From assembly GCF_009755665.1 (NCBI RefSeq), contig NZ_CP046622.1, positions 5,335,001 to 5,399,000 of the forward strand: a stretch of DNA of 64,000 nucleotides, written 5' to 3'. A program made the translations under genes and the position numbers. Under the pieces are notes generated by a model. That model saw only the letters and a list, made by a program, of their open reading frames with translations. It was not told where the DNA came from and did no database searches. Of the stretch, positions 42,317-52,160 are shown piece after piece. This DNA is from Variovorax paradoxus. GTDB taxonomy: Bacteria; Pseudomonadota; Gammaproteobacteria; Burkholderiales; Burkholderiaceae_C. Numbering within the stretch: the stretch's first letter is position 1; the number at the start of each line of letters is the position of its first letter.

Positions 42317-44699
42317 TCAGCAGGCGCTCCGGGTTGGCATCGAGCTTGGCGAGCGCCTCGCGCGTGGCGCGCACGGTGAGGGTTTCTTCCTCGGCCGGCA
42401 CCAGCAGGCCGGCTTGCAGGTAGTTGGCCAGCCGGCCGACCTGGATGAGAAAGCTGCGGCCGTCGGCCGAGGCGAACAGGTGCAGCTGCTTGCGGTCGCT
42501 GCGCCAGACGAACTGAACCTGGCTCACGCGGTCGTTGTGGTCGAGCATGAACCAGTTGCCCACCTGCAGTTCGTGCGCCCACTCCAGCATGTCTTCGGCC
42601 ACAACGGCGCCGGGGGTGTCGGGCACCACCTCGATCGAGGCCGCGTCCACGCCGAGCAGCAGTTCGATGCTGTTGGCATCGAGCGGCAGGTTGGAAGCGC
42701 CGCCTTCGTCGCTCACGAAGTCTTCCAGGTGCGCCAGGCGCTCGGCCATGGCTTCGATCTTGGCCGCGGGAATGGCCTCGGTCTTTGAAAGGAAGGCATC
42801 CGACAAGGTCGCGCCGATGGTCTTGATGTGGGCTTCCTGGGGCTCGTCGATGATGCCCAGCAGGTTCATGCCCAGGCGCAGGCGCTGCAGCAGCTGCGGC
42901 AGGTCCTGGATCACGCGGGCGCGGTCGGCGCGGTTGGGCTTGGCGCTTGCGGCCCACACCAGTTCGGAGGCAACGCGCTTGAGCATGACCGTCTGCTCGC
43001 CCTGGGCGCCGTAGCGCAGTGCGGCGATGGCCAGCACCTCGGCCCAGACCTTGAAGAGAAACTCGCGTATCTCGTCGCGCACTGGCATGTCGTTGAGCAT
43101 CTTGCGCAATTCGATGGTGTACTGGATCGCCATCGTTTCCTTCTGCTCGACCTGCTGCGCCACGCTCATGACACGCTGGGTGGTGTCGCTTTGCGTGAGA
43201 TAGCGGCCCAGGAACGCGACGAATTCGTCGAACACCAGCTTGAAGACGCGCTGCCCGGTTTCGGGGTATTGCTCGATCACCTGCACCACGCGGCGGATTT
43301 CGCCTTCGAGCGCGCTGCCCGAAATGGCGGCGGCATCGAAGCCCATCACGCAGGAGCCCATGCGGTCGATCAGCATGCGCGCCGGATGCTGCAGCGTGCC
43401 GAAGAACTCGGGCTCGGCAATGGCCACGCGCAGCACGGGCATCTGCAGCCGCGCAAACCACACGCGCGCCGAGAAAGGAATGCGCTCCTCCGCGAGAATG
43501 GCCTGGAACATGAGCGCAACGATCTCGACAGTGGCCTTGTCCGCAGTGGTGGGCGCGCGCTTCTTGATCTCGGCGCTGCGCCGCCGCAGGTCGACCGAGG
43601 CCTGCTGGATGATCGTGGCCTCGTTACCGGGCTCCTGCATGTACTGCGTGGCAGCCGTCCGGTAGGCGGCTTCGGCGTCGGCGATCACGGCCGCAAAGGT
43701 ATTCGAAACGGCCGGTGCGGTGCCGCCGCCGTTGACGCCGCTCCCCGCCACTGCGCGGCCGTCCATTCCTGCAACCGACTGGGGCGCAGAAGACATGGTG
43801 GACTGCATGTCTGCCGCGCCGATACGGGCGGCGACGAAGCGCTTCAGGCTCAGCAACGCCGTCTGCGCTCGCTGGCGGGCGAGCAGCAGCGGCGAGCCGC
43901 CTGTCGTTGCGAGAGGCGCCGACGGAGCCAAGCCCCGCGTTTGCGGCGATGCATCCGAGCCATGGCGCGAAGCGGCGCCCGGAGCCTGGGCGCTGACGCC
44001 GCCGGCATACGGCGACCCCGGAACCGTTGCCGGGCCGCCGCCGGAAGCGCCTGTGCGGCGCACAAAATTCTTGAGATCGATCTCCTGCATGACGCCCTTG
44101 GAGACCAGGAACGCGTTGGCGTCCTCGTAGGCCTTGACGACCACGCCGACCAGCTGATGCTGCACGGTTTCCTGCACGCGGGCCCAGAGCGCGCGGCTCA
44201 AGCCGGCCGCCAGCCACTGGTCCACCAGCAGCTTGGACAGCGTTTCGGGCCTGAGCACGTCATGGGCGTCGAACTCGGTGGTGCCTTCGAGGTGCTGGAT
44301 ACGCAGACGCAGGTCGCTGAGTTCGAAACTCGCCTTTTCCTGGATCGCCTGGGCCAGGCGCGACGACAGGATGTTGCTTTCCACCACGTCATCGCCGATC
44401 AGTTCGAGCCGCAGCCCGCCTGTGGACGGTGCGCCGGTCGACGCGCCCGGAGCGTTGACCGACTTGCGCCAGTTGGTCTGGGCGAGTGAAACCCATTGCG
44501 TGGCCTGCCCCTGGAATGCCACGAAATCGTCACGGCTTTCCTGCATGGCGCGGGCACTGCCAATTTCAGAGGCCTGCTTGGTCAGGCGGTCCCGGATGGC
44601 CTGCGCCAAGGGAACGATGACGCCCCCGGTCGCCAGCACGAAACGCTCACGCGTCTCGCGTGCGAGCTGCAAGGAAGAGGCGGACCGCGCAATACTCAT
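42312..44699 (-). CDS. DUF1631 family protein
   Basis: This is a 795-residue, largely helical soluble protein starting MSIARSASSLQLARETRERF. It has a low-complexity Ala/Gly/Ser/Pro region at about 215-330 and conserved blocks such as RVWFARLQMPVLRVAIAEPE, FFGTLQHPARMLIDRMGSC and WFMLDHNDRVSQVQFVWRS (a PilZ-like C-terminal strand region). This matches DUF1631, a Gammaproteobacteria/Betaproteobacteria family; the PilZ-like end suggests possible cyclic-di-GMP binding, which is unproven. It is monocistronic and convergent with smg. No good ribosome site is visible. Confidence 0.82.
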   Translation of the reverse strand: MSIARSASSLQLARETRERFVLATGGVIVPLAQAIRDRLTKQASEIGSARAMQESRDDFVAFQGQATQWVSLAQTNWRKSVNAPGASTGAPSTGGLRLELIGDDVVESNILSSRLAQAIQEKASFELSDLRLRIQHLEGTTEFDAHDVLRPETLSKLLVDQWLAAGLSRALWARVQETVQHQLVGVVVKAYEDANAFLVSKGVMQEIDLKNFVRRTGASGGGPATVPGSPYAGGVSAQAPGAASRHGSDASPQTRGLAPSAPLATTGGSPLLLARQRAQTALLSLKRFVAARIGAADMQSTMSSAPQSVAGMDGRAVAGSGVNGGGTAPAVSNTFAAVIADAEAAYRTAATQYMQEPGNEATIIQQASVDLRRRSAEIKKRAPTTADKATVEIVALMFQAILAEERIPFSARVWFARLQMPVLRVAIAEPEFFGTLQHPARMLIDRMGSCVMGFDAAAISGSALEGEIRRVVQVIEQYPETGQRVFKLVFDEFVAFLGRYLTQSDTTQRVMSVAQQVEQKETMAIQYTIELRKMLNDMPVRDEIREFLFKVWAEVLAIAALRYGAQGEQTVMLKRVASELVWAASAKPNRADRARVIQDLPQLLQRLRLGMNLLGIIDEPQEAHIKTIGATLSDAFLSKTEAIPAAKIEAMAERLAHLEDFVSDEGGASNLPLDANSIELLLGVDAASIEVVPDTPGAVVAEDMLEWAHELQVGNWFMLDHNDRVSQVQFVWRSDRKQLHLFASADGRSFLIQVGRLANYLQAGLLVPAEEETLTVRATREALAKLDANPERLLN

Positions 44700-44757
44700 T
44701 GAAAGATCAGAAAGGCCGGTGAGGCTCTATTCGGCAACAGCCGAGAGCTTGCATCGG

Positions 44758-44800
44758 GAAAAGCAACTGCACAAGTGTGCATCAGCTTCCTTGCAGTTGC
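44758..44800 (-). terminator. Probable terminator downstream of secF
   Basis: On the minus strand the stem GCAACTGCA/TGCAGTTGC (9 bp) encloses a 20-base loop that itself holds a small GCAC/GTGC hairpin. Four T follow. It lies about 40 bp after the secF stop and before the DUF1631 gene. Confidence 0.6.
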
Positions 44801-44837
44801 TGACTTCCCGCGGCACTTTCCTTCGGTTTCAGTGCCG

Positions 44838-45797
44838 TCAGACCACGGCGCCGGCGTTCGGGTCGTCCTCGGAATCGCCGTCGCGCTTGACCGGTGTGCC
44901 TTTGATCAGGTCTTCGCGCTTGATGCCGAGCCACATGGCGATAGCCGCCGCCACGAAGCACGACGAGTAGATGCCGAAGCAGATGCCGATGGTCAACGCC
45001 AAGGCAAAGTAATGCAGCGTCGGGCCGCCGAAGAAGAACATCGAGAGCACCACCAGCTGCGTCGAACCGTGCGTGATGATGGTGCGGCTGATGGTCGAGG
45101 TGATCGCGTTGTCGATGATCCCCACCGTGCTCATCTTGCGGTAGCGGCGGAAATTCTCGCGCACGCGGTCGAAGATCACGACCGATTCGTTCACCGAATA
45201 CCCCAGCACCGCAAGCACCGCCGCCAGCACCGCGAGCGAGAACTCCCACTGGAAGAAGGCGAAGAACCCCAGGATGATGACCACGTCGTGCAGGTTGGCC
45301 AGCACGGTGGCGACGGCGAACTTCCATTCGAAGCGCACCGCCAGGTAGATCATGATGCCGACCACCACCATGCCGAGCGCTTTGAGTCCGTTGGTGGTGA
45401 GCTCCTCGCCCACCTGCGGCCCGACGACTTCCAAGCCGCGCTGCGTGGCCGAGGGGTCGACCGACTTGAGCGCCTGCATGACCTGCGCGCTTTGCTGGTC
45501 GGAGCTCATGCCCTTTTGCGCCGGCAGGCGGATCTGCACGTCGCGCGACGTGCCGTAGCTCTGCACCTGCACGTCCGGATAGCCGAGCTTTCCGATCGCC
45601 TCGCGCACCTTGCCGATGTCGGCGGACTGCTGGTAGGCCACCTCCATCACGGTGCCGCCCGTGAACTCCACCGACAGGTGCAGCCCGCGGTGCAGCAGGA
45701 AGAACACCGCCAGCGCGAAGGTGGCAAAGGAAATGATGTTCAGCACCAGTGCATGGCGCATGAACGGGATGGTCTTGTGGATGCGGAAGAATTCCAT
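44838..45797 (-). CDS. secF: Protein translocase subunit SecF
   Basis: SecF works with SecD to drive late steps of Sec export using the proton gradient. The 319-residue protein has an N-terminal helix (ISFATFALAVFFLLHRGLH), the periplasmic P1 domain with VEFTGGTVMEVAYQ, and five further helices. The conserved LGYSVNESVVIFDRVREN is present, as is SRTIITHGSTQLVVLSMFFF. It lies 18 bp after secD and is the last gene of yajC-secD-secF, closed by a hairpin. Confidence 0.96.
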   Translation of the reverse strand: MEFFRIHKTIPFMRHALVLNIISFATFALAVFFLLHRGLHLSVEFTGGTVMEVAYQQSADIGKVREAIGKLGYPDVQVQSYGTSRDVQIRLPAQKGMSSDQQSAQVMQALKSVDPSATQRGLEVVGPQVGEELTTNGLKALGMVVVGIMIYLAVRFEWKFAVATVLANLHDVVIILGFFAFFQWEFSLAVLAAVLAVLGYSVNESVVIFDRVRENFRRYRKMSTVGIIDNAITSTISRTIITHGSTQLVVLSMFFFGGPTLHYFALALTIGICFGIYSSCFVAAAIAMWLGIKREDLIKGTPVKRDGDSEDDPNAGAVV

Positions 45798-45815
45798 GGC
45801 GCTTGTCCTTGACCT

Positions 45816-47699
45816 TTACTTGCCGTCAGCCACGGCCGTGCCGTCGGTCTTGGGCCGCCACACGGTGCCGATCGACACCGACTTGAGCTTTTTCTTGTTG
45901 CCGTACCAGAAGTTCACGAGGCCGCGCGAGAAGAACACGGCGGAGAACATCGAGGTGACGATGCCGATGCAGTGCACCACCGCAAAGCCGCGGACAGGGC
46001 CCGAGCCGAAGGCCAGCAACGCAATGCCGGCGATCAGCGTGGTCACGTTGGAGTCGAGAATCGTGCCCCAGGCGCGGTCGTAGCCGGCATGGATGGCGGC
46101 CTGCGCCGAGGCGCCGTTGCGCAGCTCCTCGCGCACGCGCTCGTTGATCAGCACGTTGGAGTCGATGGCCACGCCGATGGCCAGCGCCATGGCCGCAATG
46201 CCGGGCAGCGTGAGCGTGGCCTGCAGCATCGAGAGAATGGCCACCAGCAGCATCAGGTTGACGGCCAGCGCAATCGACGAGAACAGGCCGAACAGCGCGT
46301 AGTAGGCGCACATGAACACCATGATGGCCAGGAAGCCATACATCACGCTCTTGAAGCCCTTTTCGATGTTGTCAGCGCCCAGGCTCGGGCCGATGGTCCG
46401 TTCCTGGATGATTTCCATCGGCGCGGCCAGCGAGCCGGCGCGCAGCAGCAGCGCGAGGTCGGCCGCTTCGGACACGGTCATCGAGCCCGAGATCTGGAAA
46501 CGGTTGCCGAGCTCGCCGTTGATCGAAGGGGCCGTGAGCACTTCGCCCTTGCCCTTTTCGAAGATCAGCATGGCCATGCGCTTCTTGTAGTTCTCGCGGC
46601 TCACGTCGCGCATGATCCGGCCGCCCTTGGCGTCCATGGTCAGGTCGACCTTAGGCTGGTTGCTCTGCTGGTCGAAGCCGGGCTGCGCGTCGGTGAGGCT
46701 TTCGCCGGTGACGAGCACCTGCTTCTTCACGATCACCGGGCGGCCGTTACGCTCGAAGAATTTCTCGGAGCCGAAGGGCACCGGTCCTCCGCTCAGTTCG
46801 GCCGCGCGGCCTTCGGCGCTTTCGTCGACCAGGCGCATTTCGAGCGTGGCGGTGCGGCCCAGGATGTCCTTGGCCTTGGCGGTGTCCTGCACGCCGGGCA
46901 ACTGCACCACGATGCGGTCCAGTCCCTGCTGCTGGATCACCGGCTCGGCCACGCCGAGTTCGTTGATACGGTTGTGCAGGGTGGTGATGTTCTGCTTGAG
47001 CGCCGCGTCCTGGAGCCGGCGCGCGGCCTCGGGCTTGATGGTGGCGGTGAGCCGCCAGTTGTTGCCGTCTTGCGCTTCGGTGGTCGCAAGGTCCGGGAAC
47101 TGGTCCTGGATGAGCTGCTTGGCCGTTTGCAGCGCAGCCGCGTCGCGGAACGAAACCTCGATGGTCTGGCCGTTGCGGTTCACCGAGGTGCCTCGGATGC
47201 TCTTGTCGCGGAAGGTGGTGCGCAGGTCACCCGCGAACGACTCGGCCTTCTTGTCGATGGCGCCCTTCATGTCGACCTGCAGCAGGAAGTCGACGCCGCC
47301 GCGCAAGTCGAGGCCCAGGTACATCGGGAACGCGTGCAGCGACGTGAGCCATGCCGGCGACCGCGAAACCAGGTTCAACGCCACCACGTATGGCGGGTCG
47401 GACGGATCAGGCACCAGCGTGCGCTGCAGAACGTCGCGCGCCTTGAGCTGCTCGTCGGGCGTGCCGAAGCGCGCGCGCAGCGAGCCGCCTTCGAGCGTGA
47501 GCAGGTCGGGCGTGAGCCCGGCTGTTTTCAGCGCCTCCTCGACCCGGCCCTGGGTGGCGGCGTCGACCTTGACGGTTGACTTGGCCGCGGACACCTGCAC
47601 GGCAGGCGCCTCGCCGAAGAAATTGGGCAGGGAATAGATCAACCCCACAAGCAGCACGATCACGATGATCGCGTACTTCCAGACCGGATAACGGTTCAT
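45816..47699 (-). CDS. secD: Protein translocase subunit SecD
   Basis: This is a 627-residue inner membrane protein with one N-terminal helix, a large periplasmic domain and five C-terminal helices. The SecD signatures MYLGLDLRGGVDFLLQVDM, IVVQLPGVQDTAKAKDILG and LAIGVAIDSNVLINERVREE are present. It pairs with SecF to pull translocated proteins out of SecY. It follows yajC by 84 bp. Confidence 0.96.
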   Translation of the reverse strand: MNRYPVWKYAIIVIVLLVGLIYSLPNFFGEAPAVQVSAAKSTVKVDAATQGRVEEALKTAGLTPDLLTLEGGSLRARFGTPDEQLKARDVLQRTLVPDPSDPPYVVALNLVSRSPAWLTSLHAFPMYLGLDLRGGVDFLLQVDMKGAIDKKAESFAGDLRTTFRDKSIRGTSVNRNGQTIEVSFRDAAALQTAKQLIQDQFPDLATTEAQDGNNWRLTATIKPEAARRLQDAALKQNITTLHNRINELGVAEPVIQQQGLDRIVVQLPGVQDTAKAKDILGRTATLEMRLVDESAEGRAAELSGGPVPFGSEKFFERNGRPVIVKKQVLVTGESLTDAQPGFDQQSNQPKVDLTMDAKGGRIMRDVSRENYKKRMAMLIFEKGKGEVLTAPSINGELGNRFQISGSMTVSEAADLALLLRAGSLAAPMEIIQERTIGPSLGADNIEKGFKSVMYGFLAIMVFMCAYYALFGLFSSIALAVNLMLLVAILSMLQATLTLPGIAAMALAIGVAIDSNVLINERVREELRNGASAQAAIHAGYDRAWGTILDSNVTTLIAGIALLAFGSGPVRGFAVVHCIGIVTSMFSAVFFSRGLVNFWYGNKKKLKSVSIGTVWRPKTDGTAVADGK

Positions 47700-47783
47700 G
47701 AGAAAGCGCTTTTCAGAAACGAAACACGGCGTGACTTGAGGCCTTGCTCCACAAAGCGCAAGGCCGGGCCACGCATTTATTGC

Positions 47784-48116
47784 TTACTTGACGGCGCCCT
47801 TGGGCAAGACCTGGACCACAGCGCTGCGCTGGATCTTGATCTCCACGCCATTGGCGATCTCGAGGCCGAGGTACTGGTCGCCGAGCGAGGTGATCTTGCC
47901 GAGCACGCCGCCGGCCGTTGCCACCTCGTCACCCTTGGCGAGCGCCTCGATCATGGCGCGGGCTTCTTTCTGGCGCTTCATTTGCGGACGGATCATCACG
48001 AAATACAGCACCACGAACATCAGCACGAGGGGCAGCATGCTCCCGAGCGAGGACAACATGTCGCCACCGCCGGAAGCAGCGGGCGCGGTTTGGGCGAAAG
48101 CAGAGGAAATGAACAA
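47784..48116 (-). CDS. yajC: Sec translocon accessory subunit YajC
   Basis: This 110-residue single-helix protein belongs to the SecDF-YajC complex. Residues FISSAFAQTAPA lead into the membrane helix LPLVLMFVVLYFVMIRPQMK, followed by a small cytoplasmic domain (GDEVATAGGVLGKITSL). A TTG start at 48116 is chosen because GGAG lies 6 nt upstream and it gives the usual length. A longer frame extends upstream to 48218, but that part does not look like YajC. Confidence 0.9.
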   Translation of the reverse strand: MFISSAFAQTAPAASGGGDMLSSLGSMLPLVLMFVVLYFVMIRPQMKRQKEARAMIEALAKGDEVATAGGVLGKITSLGDQYLGLEIANGVEIKIQRSAVVQVLPKGAVK

Positions 48117-48375
48117 GAGAGTCTCCAGCAGAGAGAAGAGGAATGTCAGAAGCGCGGAACGGGCCCGCGGTTCCGCGGCCCCGTGGAAAAGGCCGCGAGT
48201 CAGAGCGTGAAGCGGCATCGGCCGCGCACAGCAGCGGGCATTGTATTCGTGGCAATGCCCTGCTCCGCGCGCTTATCCGGCGCGCCGGGCAGGGCTTTCC
48301 AGGGCTTGTGGCGCGCCTCTGGCGCTATCTTTTCGGGAGCAAAGCGCAGCCACAGGCCGGCTGCCCCCTAAAAAA
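48117..48375. other. Gene-free gap between iorAB and yajC
   Basis: These 259 bases carry the yajC leader and the end of the iorAB transcript. A 7-bp inverted repeat (GCGGAAC/GTTCCGC, 48154-48176) lies in the yajC leader. A second small hairpin (GCAGCC/GGCTGC) lies 15-35 bp past the iorAB stop without a clear T-run. No tgt or queA gene precedes yajC here, and no RNA gene was seen. Confidence 0.4.
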
Positions 48376-51300
48376 TCAGGCTGCCGCGCGCTGCGCCGAT
48401 TGCGGGTTGCGCCACTTGGCGAGCAATTCACTCCAGCGGGTGCGGGCCGCAGCCAGGTTGCGCTCCTTCACGTGGCCGTAGCCGCGAATCTGCTCGGGCA
48501 GGCTGGCAATCTCCAGCGCCAGCGCGTGGTTCTCGGCGCGCAGGCCGGAAATCACCTCTTCGATGCTCGCGCGGTATTCGCCGATGAGCGCGCGCTCGGT
48601 CTTGCGCTCTTCGGTGCGGCCGAAGATGTCCAGGGCCGTGCCACGCAGGCCCTTGAGCCGGGCCAGCAGCCTGAAGCCGGAGAGCATCCACGCGCCAAAT
48701 TGCTGCTTCTGCAGCTCGCCCTTGGAGTTTTTCTTCGCGATGATGGGCGGCGCAAGGTGGTAGTTGAGCTTGAAGTCCTTGCCCATCTCGCCCTCGAACA
48801 TGCCCTCGACCCGGTCCAGGAAGCTGCGGTCGGTGTGCAGGCGCGCCACTTCGTATTCGTCCTTGTACGCCATGAGCTTGAACAGGTACCGCGCGACCGT
48901 TTCGGTCAGCGCGGTCTTGCCCAGCGCCGATTCGGCCTGCTGCACCTTGCCCACGAACTGCCGGTATTCGTCGGCATACGCCGCGTTCTGGTAGCCCGTC
49001 AGAAATTCAGCCCGGCGCGCCACGAGGCTTTCGACGGTTTCACGCTTCTTGAACTCGATGACCTGGCCGGGGCGAACGCGCTTTTGAAGCGCGCCCGGGT
49101 TGACGGCCGCCTGGCGGCCCCACGCAAAGGCGGTCTTGTTGTTCTCGACCGCCACGGCGTTGAGTTCGATGGCGCGCAGCAGCGACTCGAGCGCCAGCGG
49201 GATCCAGCCCTTTTGCCAGGCAAAGCCCAGCAGCATCGGGTTGGCGTAGAGGCTGTCGCCCATCAGCGTGGTGGCGGCCGCGTCCGCATCGAAGGTGCCG
49301 AGCGCATCGGTGCCCACGACGCGTGCGATCTGGTTCGCGCAATCGTCTTGCGGATTGACCCAGTTGGCGTTGCGCACAAAGGCGGCGGTGGGCGTGCTGT
49401 GCGTGTTGAGCGCCACGTGCGTGCGCCCTTCGCGCATGCGCGCCAGGGTTTCGGCATTCACCGCCACCAACGGATCGGCCGCAAGAATGAGGTCGGCCGC
49501 GGCGGTGCCGACGCGGGTGGTGCGGATCGCGTCCTGCGATTCGCCGATGAGCGCATGGCTCCACGTGGCGCCGCCCTTTTGTGCAAGGCCGGCCGCATCC
49601 TGCGTGACGATGCCCTTGCCCTCGATGTGCGCCGCCATGCCCAGCAGCTGGCCGATGGTGATGACGCCCGTGCCGCCGACACCGGCCACCACGATGCCCC
49701 ACACCTGATCGCGGGCCAGCACCGGCACGGCCGGGTCGGGCAGCGCGCCGAGTTCGAGCGGCGTATCGGCCTTGTTCTTGGCCTTCTTCTTGAGCTGGCC
49801 GCCTTCGACGGTGACGAAGCTCGGGCAGAAGCCCTTCAGGCAGCTCATGTCCTTGTTGCAGCTGCTCTGGTTGATGGTGCGCTTGCGGCCGAATTCGGTT
49901 TCGAGCGGCTCGACCGACAGGCAGTTGCTCTTCACGCTGCAATCGCCGCAGCCTTCGCAGACCAGGTCGTTGATGACCACGCGCTTGGCCGGGTCGACAG
50001 CCGTGCCCCGCTTGCGGCGGCGGCGCTTCTCTGTGGCGCAGGTCTGGTCGTAGATGATGGCGGTGGTGCCGGCAATCTCGCGGAACTCGCGCTGGATGTC
50101 GTCCAGCAAGTCGCGGTGCTTCACTGCCACGTGGTCGCCGGGGATGTTCACGCCCTCGTACTTCTCGGGCTCGTCGGTCACGATGACGACCTTCTTCGCG
50201 CCTTCGGCATGCAGGCTTTCGGCAATCTGCAGCACCGAGTGGCCCTCGGGCCGCTCGCCGACCTGCTGGCCGCCGGTCATGGCCACCGCGTCGTTGTAGA
50301 GGATCTTGTAGGTGATGTTCACGCCCGCGGCAATGCTCTGGCGAATGGCGAGCAGGCCACTGTGGAAGTAGGTGCCGTCGCCCAGGTTCGCGAAGATGTG
50401 CTGGTCGGTGGTGAAAGGCTGCTGGCCCACCCACGGCACGCCCTCGCCGCCCATCTGCGTGAAGCCGATGGTGGAGCGGTCCATCCAGGTGGCCATGAAG
50501 TGGCAGCCAATGCCACCCATCGCGCGCGAACCCTCGGGCACCACCGTGCTGGTGTTGTGCGGGCAGCCCGAGCAGAACCACGGCTGGCGATCGGCGCCTT
50601 GCACGCCGCCCACCTTGAGCGCTTCCATCGAGCGCTCCTTGGCTTCGAGAATGGCCATTTGCGCGTCGATGCGCGCACGCATGTCGGCGCCGGCCTGCTC
50701 CAGGATGCCCAGCTTGCGCAGGCGCTGGGCAATGGCCTTGGCAATGAGCGCGGGGTTCAGGTCGGCATTGGCGCGCAGCAGCGTGTTGGCGGTGGGGTTG
50801 GGCATGGCCCATTCGCCGCCGGAAAAATCACCGTCGAGCTCGTTGAACTTGCCGAGCACGTTGGGCCGCACGTCGGCGCGCCAGTTGTAGAGCTCTTCCT
50901 TCAGCTGGTATTCGATGACCTGGCGCTTTTCTTCGACCACCAGGATTTCCTGCAGGCCGGTGGCAAAGTCGCGCGTCAGCTGCGCCTCCAGGGGCCACAC
51001 CACGCCCACCTTGTGCAGCCGGATGCCGAGCTGGCGGCAGGTCGCGTCGTCCAGGCCGAGGTCGATCAGCGCTTGGCGGGTGTCGTTGTATGCCTTGCCG
51101 CTGGCCATGATGCCGAAGCGGTCGTTCGGCCCCTCGATCACGTTGTGGTTGAGCCGGTTGGCGCGGATGTACGCCAGCGCGGCATACCACTTGTAGTGCA
51201 TGAGCCGCGCTTCCTGCTCGAGCGCGTGGTCGGGCCAGCGGATGTGCAGGCCGCCGGGCGGCATCTGGAAATCGGTGGGAATGACGATCTCGACGCGGTC

Positions 51301-51984
51301 CGGATCGATCATGGCCGTGGCGCTCGACTCGACGATTTCCTGGATCGTCTTCATGCCCGACCAGATGCCCGAGAAGCGGCTCATCGCAAAGGCGTGAATG
51401 CCCAGGTCCAATATTTCTTGCACGTTGGCCGGAAAGAACACCGGCGTGCCGCAGGCCTTGAAGATGTGGTCGCTCTGGTGCGCGGCCGTGCTGCTCTTCG
51501 AAATATGGTCGTCGCCCGCCACCGCAATCACGCCGCCCCATTCGGTGGTGCCGGCCATGTTGGCGTGCTTGAAGACGTCGGAGCAGCGGTCCACGCCCGG
51601 GCCCTTGCCGTACCAGATGCCGAAGACGCCGTCGAACTTGTTGGTGCCCGCGGGCGAGAAGCCCAGCTGCTGGGTGCCCCAGAGCGCCGTGGCGGCGAGT
51701 TCTTCGTTCACGCCGGGCTGGAAGACGATGTTCTGTTCCTTCAGGAATTTGCTGGCCTTCCATAGCGCCTGGTCGTAGCCGCCGAGCGGAGAGCCGCGGT
51801 AGCCGCTGATGAAGCCCGCGGTGTTCTTGCCGGCCTGCTGGTCGCGCAGCCGCTGCAGCATGGGCAGCTTGACCAGCGCCTGCACCCCGCTCATGAAGGC
51901 CCGGCCGTAATCGAGGCTGTATTTGTCGTCGAGCGTGACGGTTTCCAGCGCCTTGCGGATGTGCTCGGGCAGCGGTGCATTCAT
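48376..51984 (-). CDS. Indolepyruvate ferredoxin oxidoreductase, fused IorA-IorB
   Basis: This 1202-residue enzyme oxidatively decarboxylates aryl-pyruvates (from aromatic amino acid transamination) to aryl-acetyl-CoA, passing electrons to ferredoxin. The alpha part comes first: an N-terminal pyrimidine-type domain (AGFISGYRGSPLGGYDQA), and a TPP-binding region with LGDGTYFHSGLLAIRQSI ending in an Asn. A Cys-rich Fe-S segment follows (VCEGCGDCSVKSNC, then CNKDMSCLKGFC). The beta part begins IVVAGVGGTGVITIGQLLG, and the C-terminus is a DUF6537-like extension. The fused form is common in aerobic proteobacteria. It is divergent from an Lrp regulator. Confidence 0.9.
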   Translation of the reverse strand: MNAPLPEHIRKALETVTLDDKYSLDYGRAFMSGVQALVKLPMLQRLRDQQAGKNTAGFISGYRGSPLGGYDQALWKASKFLKEQNIVFQPGVNEELAATALWGTQQLGFSPAGTNKFDGVFGIWYGKGPGVDRCSDVFKHANMAGTTEWGGVIAVAGDDHISKSSTAAHQSDHIFKACGTPVFFPANVQEILDLGIHAFAMSRFSGIWSGMKTIQEIVESSATAMIDPDRVEIVIPTDFQMPPGGLHIRWPDHALEQEARLMHYKWYAALAYIRANRLNHNVIEGPNDRFGIMASGKAYNDTRQALIDLGLDDATCRQLGIRLHKVGVVWPLEAQLTRDFATGLQEILVVEEKRQVIEYQLKEELYNWRADVRPNVLGKFNELDGDFSGGEWAMPNPTANTLLRANADLNPALIAKAIAQRLRKLGILEQAGADMRARIDAQMAILEAKERSMEALKVGGVQGADRQPWFCSGCPHNTSTVVPEGSRAMGGIGCHFMATWMDRSTIGFTQMGGEGVPWVGQQPFTTDQHIFANLGDGTYFHSGLLAIRQSIAAGVNITYKILYNDAVAMTGGQQVGERPEGHSVLQIAESLHAEGAKKVVIVTDEPEKYEGVNIPGDHVAVKHRDLLDDIQREFREIAGTTAIIYDQTCATEKRRRRKRGTAVDPAKRVVINDLVCEGCGDCSVKSNCLSVEPLETEFGRKRTINQSSCNKDMSCLKGFCPSFVTVEGGQLKKKAKNKADTPLELGALPDPAVPVLARDQVWGIVVAGVGGTGVITIGQLLGMAAHIEGKGIVTQDAAGLAQKGGATWSHALIGESQDAIRTTRVGTAAADLILAADPLVAVNAETLARMREGRTHVALNTHSTPTAAFVRNANWVNPQDDCANQIARVVGTDALGTFDADAAATTLMGDSLYANPMLLGFAWQKGWIPLALESLLRAIELNAVAVENNKTAFAWGRQAAVNPGALQKRVRPGQVIEFKKRETVESLVARRAEFLTGYQNAAYADEYRQFVGKVQQAESALGKTALTETVARYLFKLMAYKDEYEVARLHTDRSFLDRVEGMFEGEMGKDFKLNYHLAPPIIAKKNSKGELQKQQFGAWMLSGFRLLARLKGLRGTALDIFGRTEERKTERALIGEYRASIEEVISGLRAENHALALEIASLPEQIRGYGHVKERNLAAARTRWSELLAKWRNPQSAQRAAA

Positions 51985-52160
51985 GTGTCTGTCTCCGTTG
52001 GCAGGGCCTGATGGGCCTGGCTGATTGGCTATGGGTCTGTGCCCGGTAGGGCGCGAGCCCATGATCACGCAAAGTGTATGCCGGGGCCAGCGACAGGTGT
52101 TTGCGTTCTTCGCCCAAAAAAACCACCTTTCAGAAAGAATCTTGCTTAACATCGAGCGTT

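Noticed and set aside
42828..44489. A 553-codon open frame opposite the DUF1631 gene
   Set aside because: Its composition is typical of antisense frames in GC-rich DNA, and the minus-strand protein has conserved family blocks.
45972..47579. A 535-codon open frame opposite secD
   Set aside because: It is an antisense shadow of the well-conserved SecD reading frame, with no ribosome site or motif.
48117..48218. A longer N-terminus for YajC
   Set aside because: The added sequence lacks YajC features, and the TTG at 48116 has GGAG 6 nt upstream and gives the standard length.
48241..51765. A 1174-codon open frame on the plus strand opposite the indolepyruvate oxidoreductase gene
   Set aside because: The translation is Arg/His/Ala-rich with no recognisable domain, while the opposite strand encodes a complete fused IorA-IorB.
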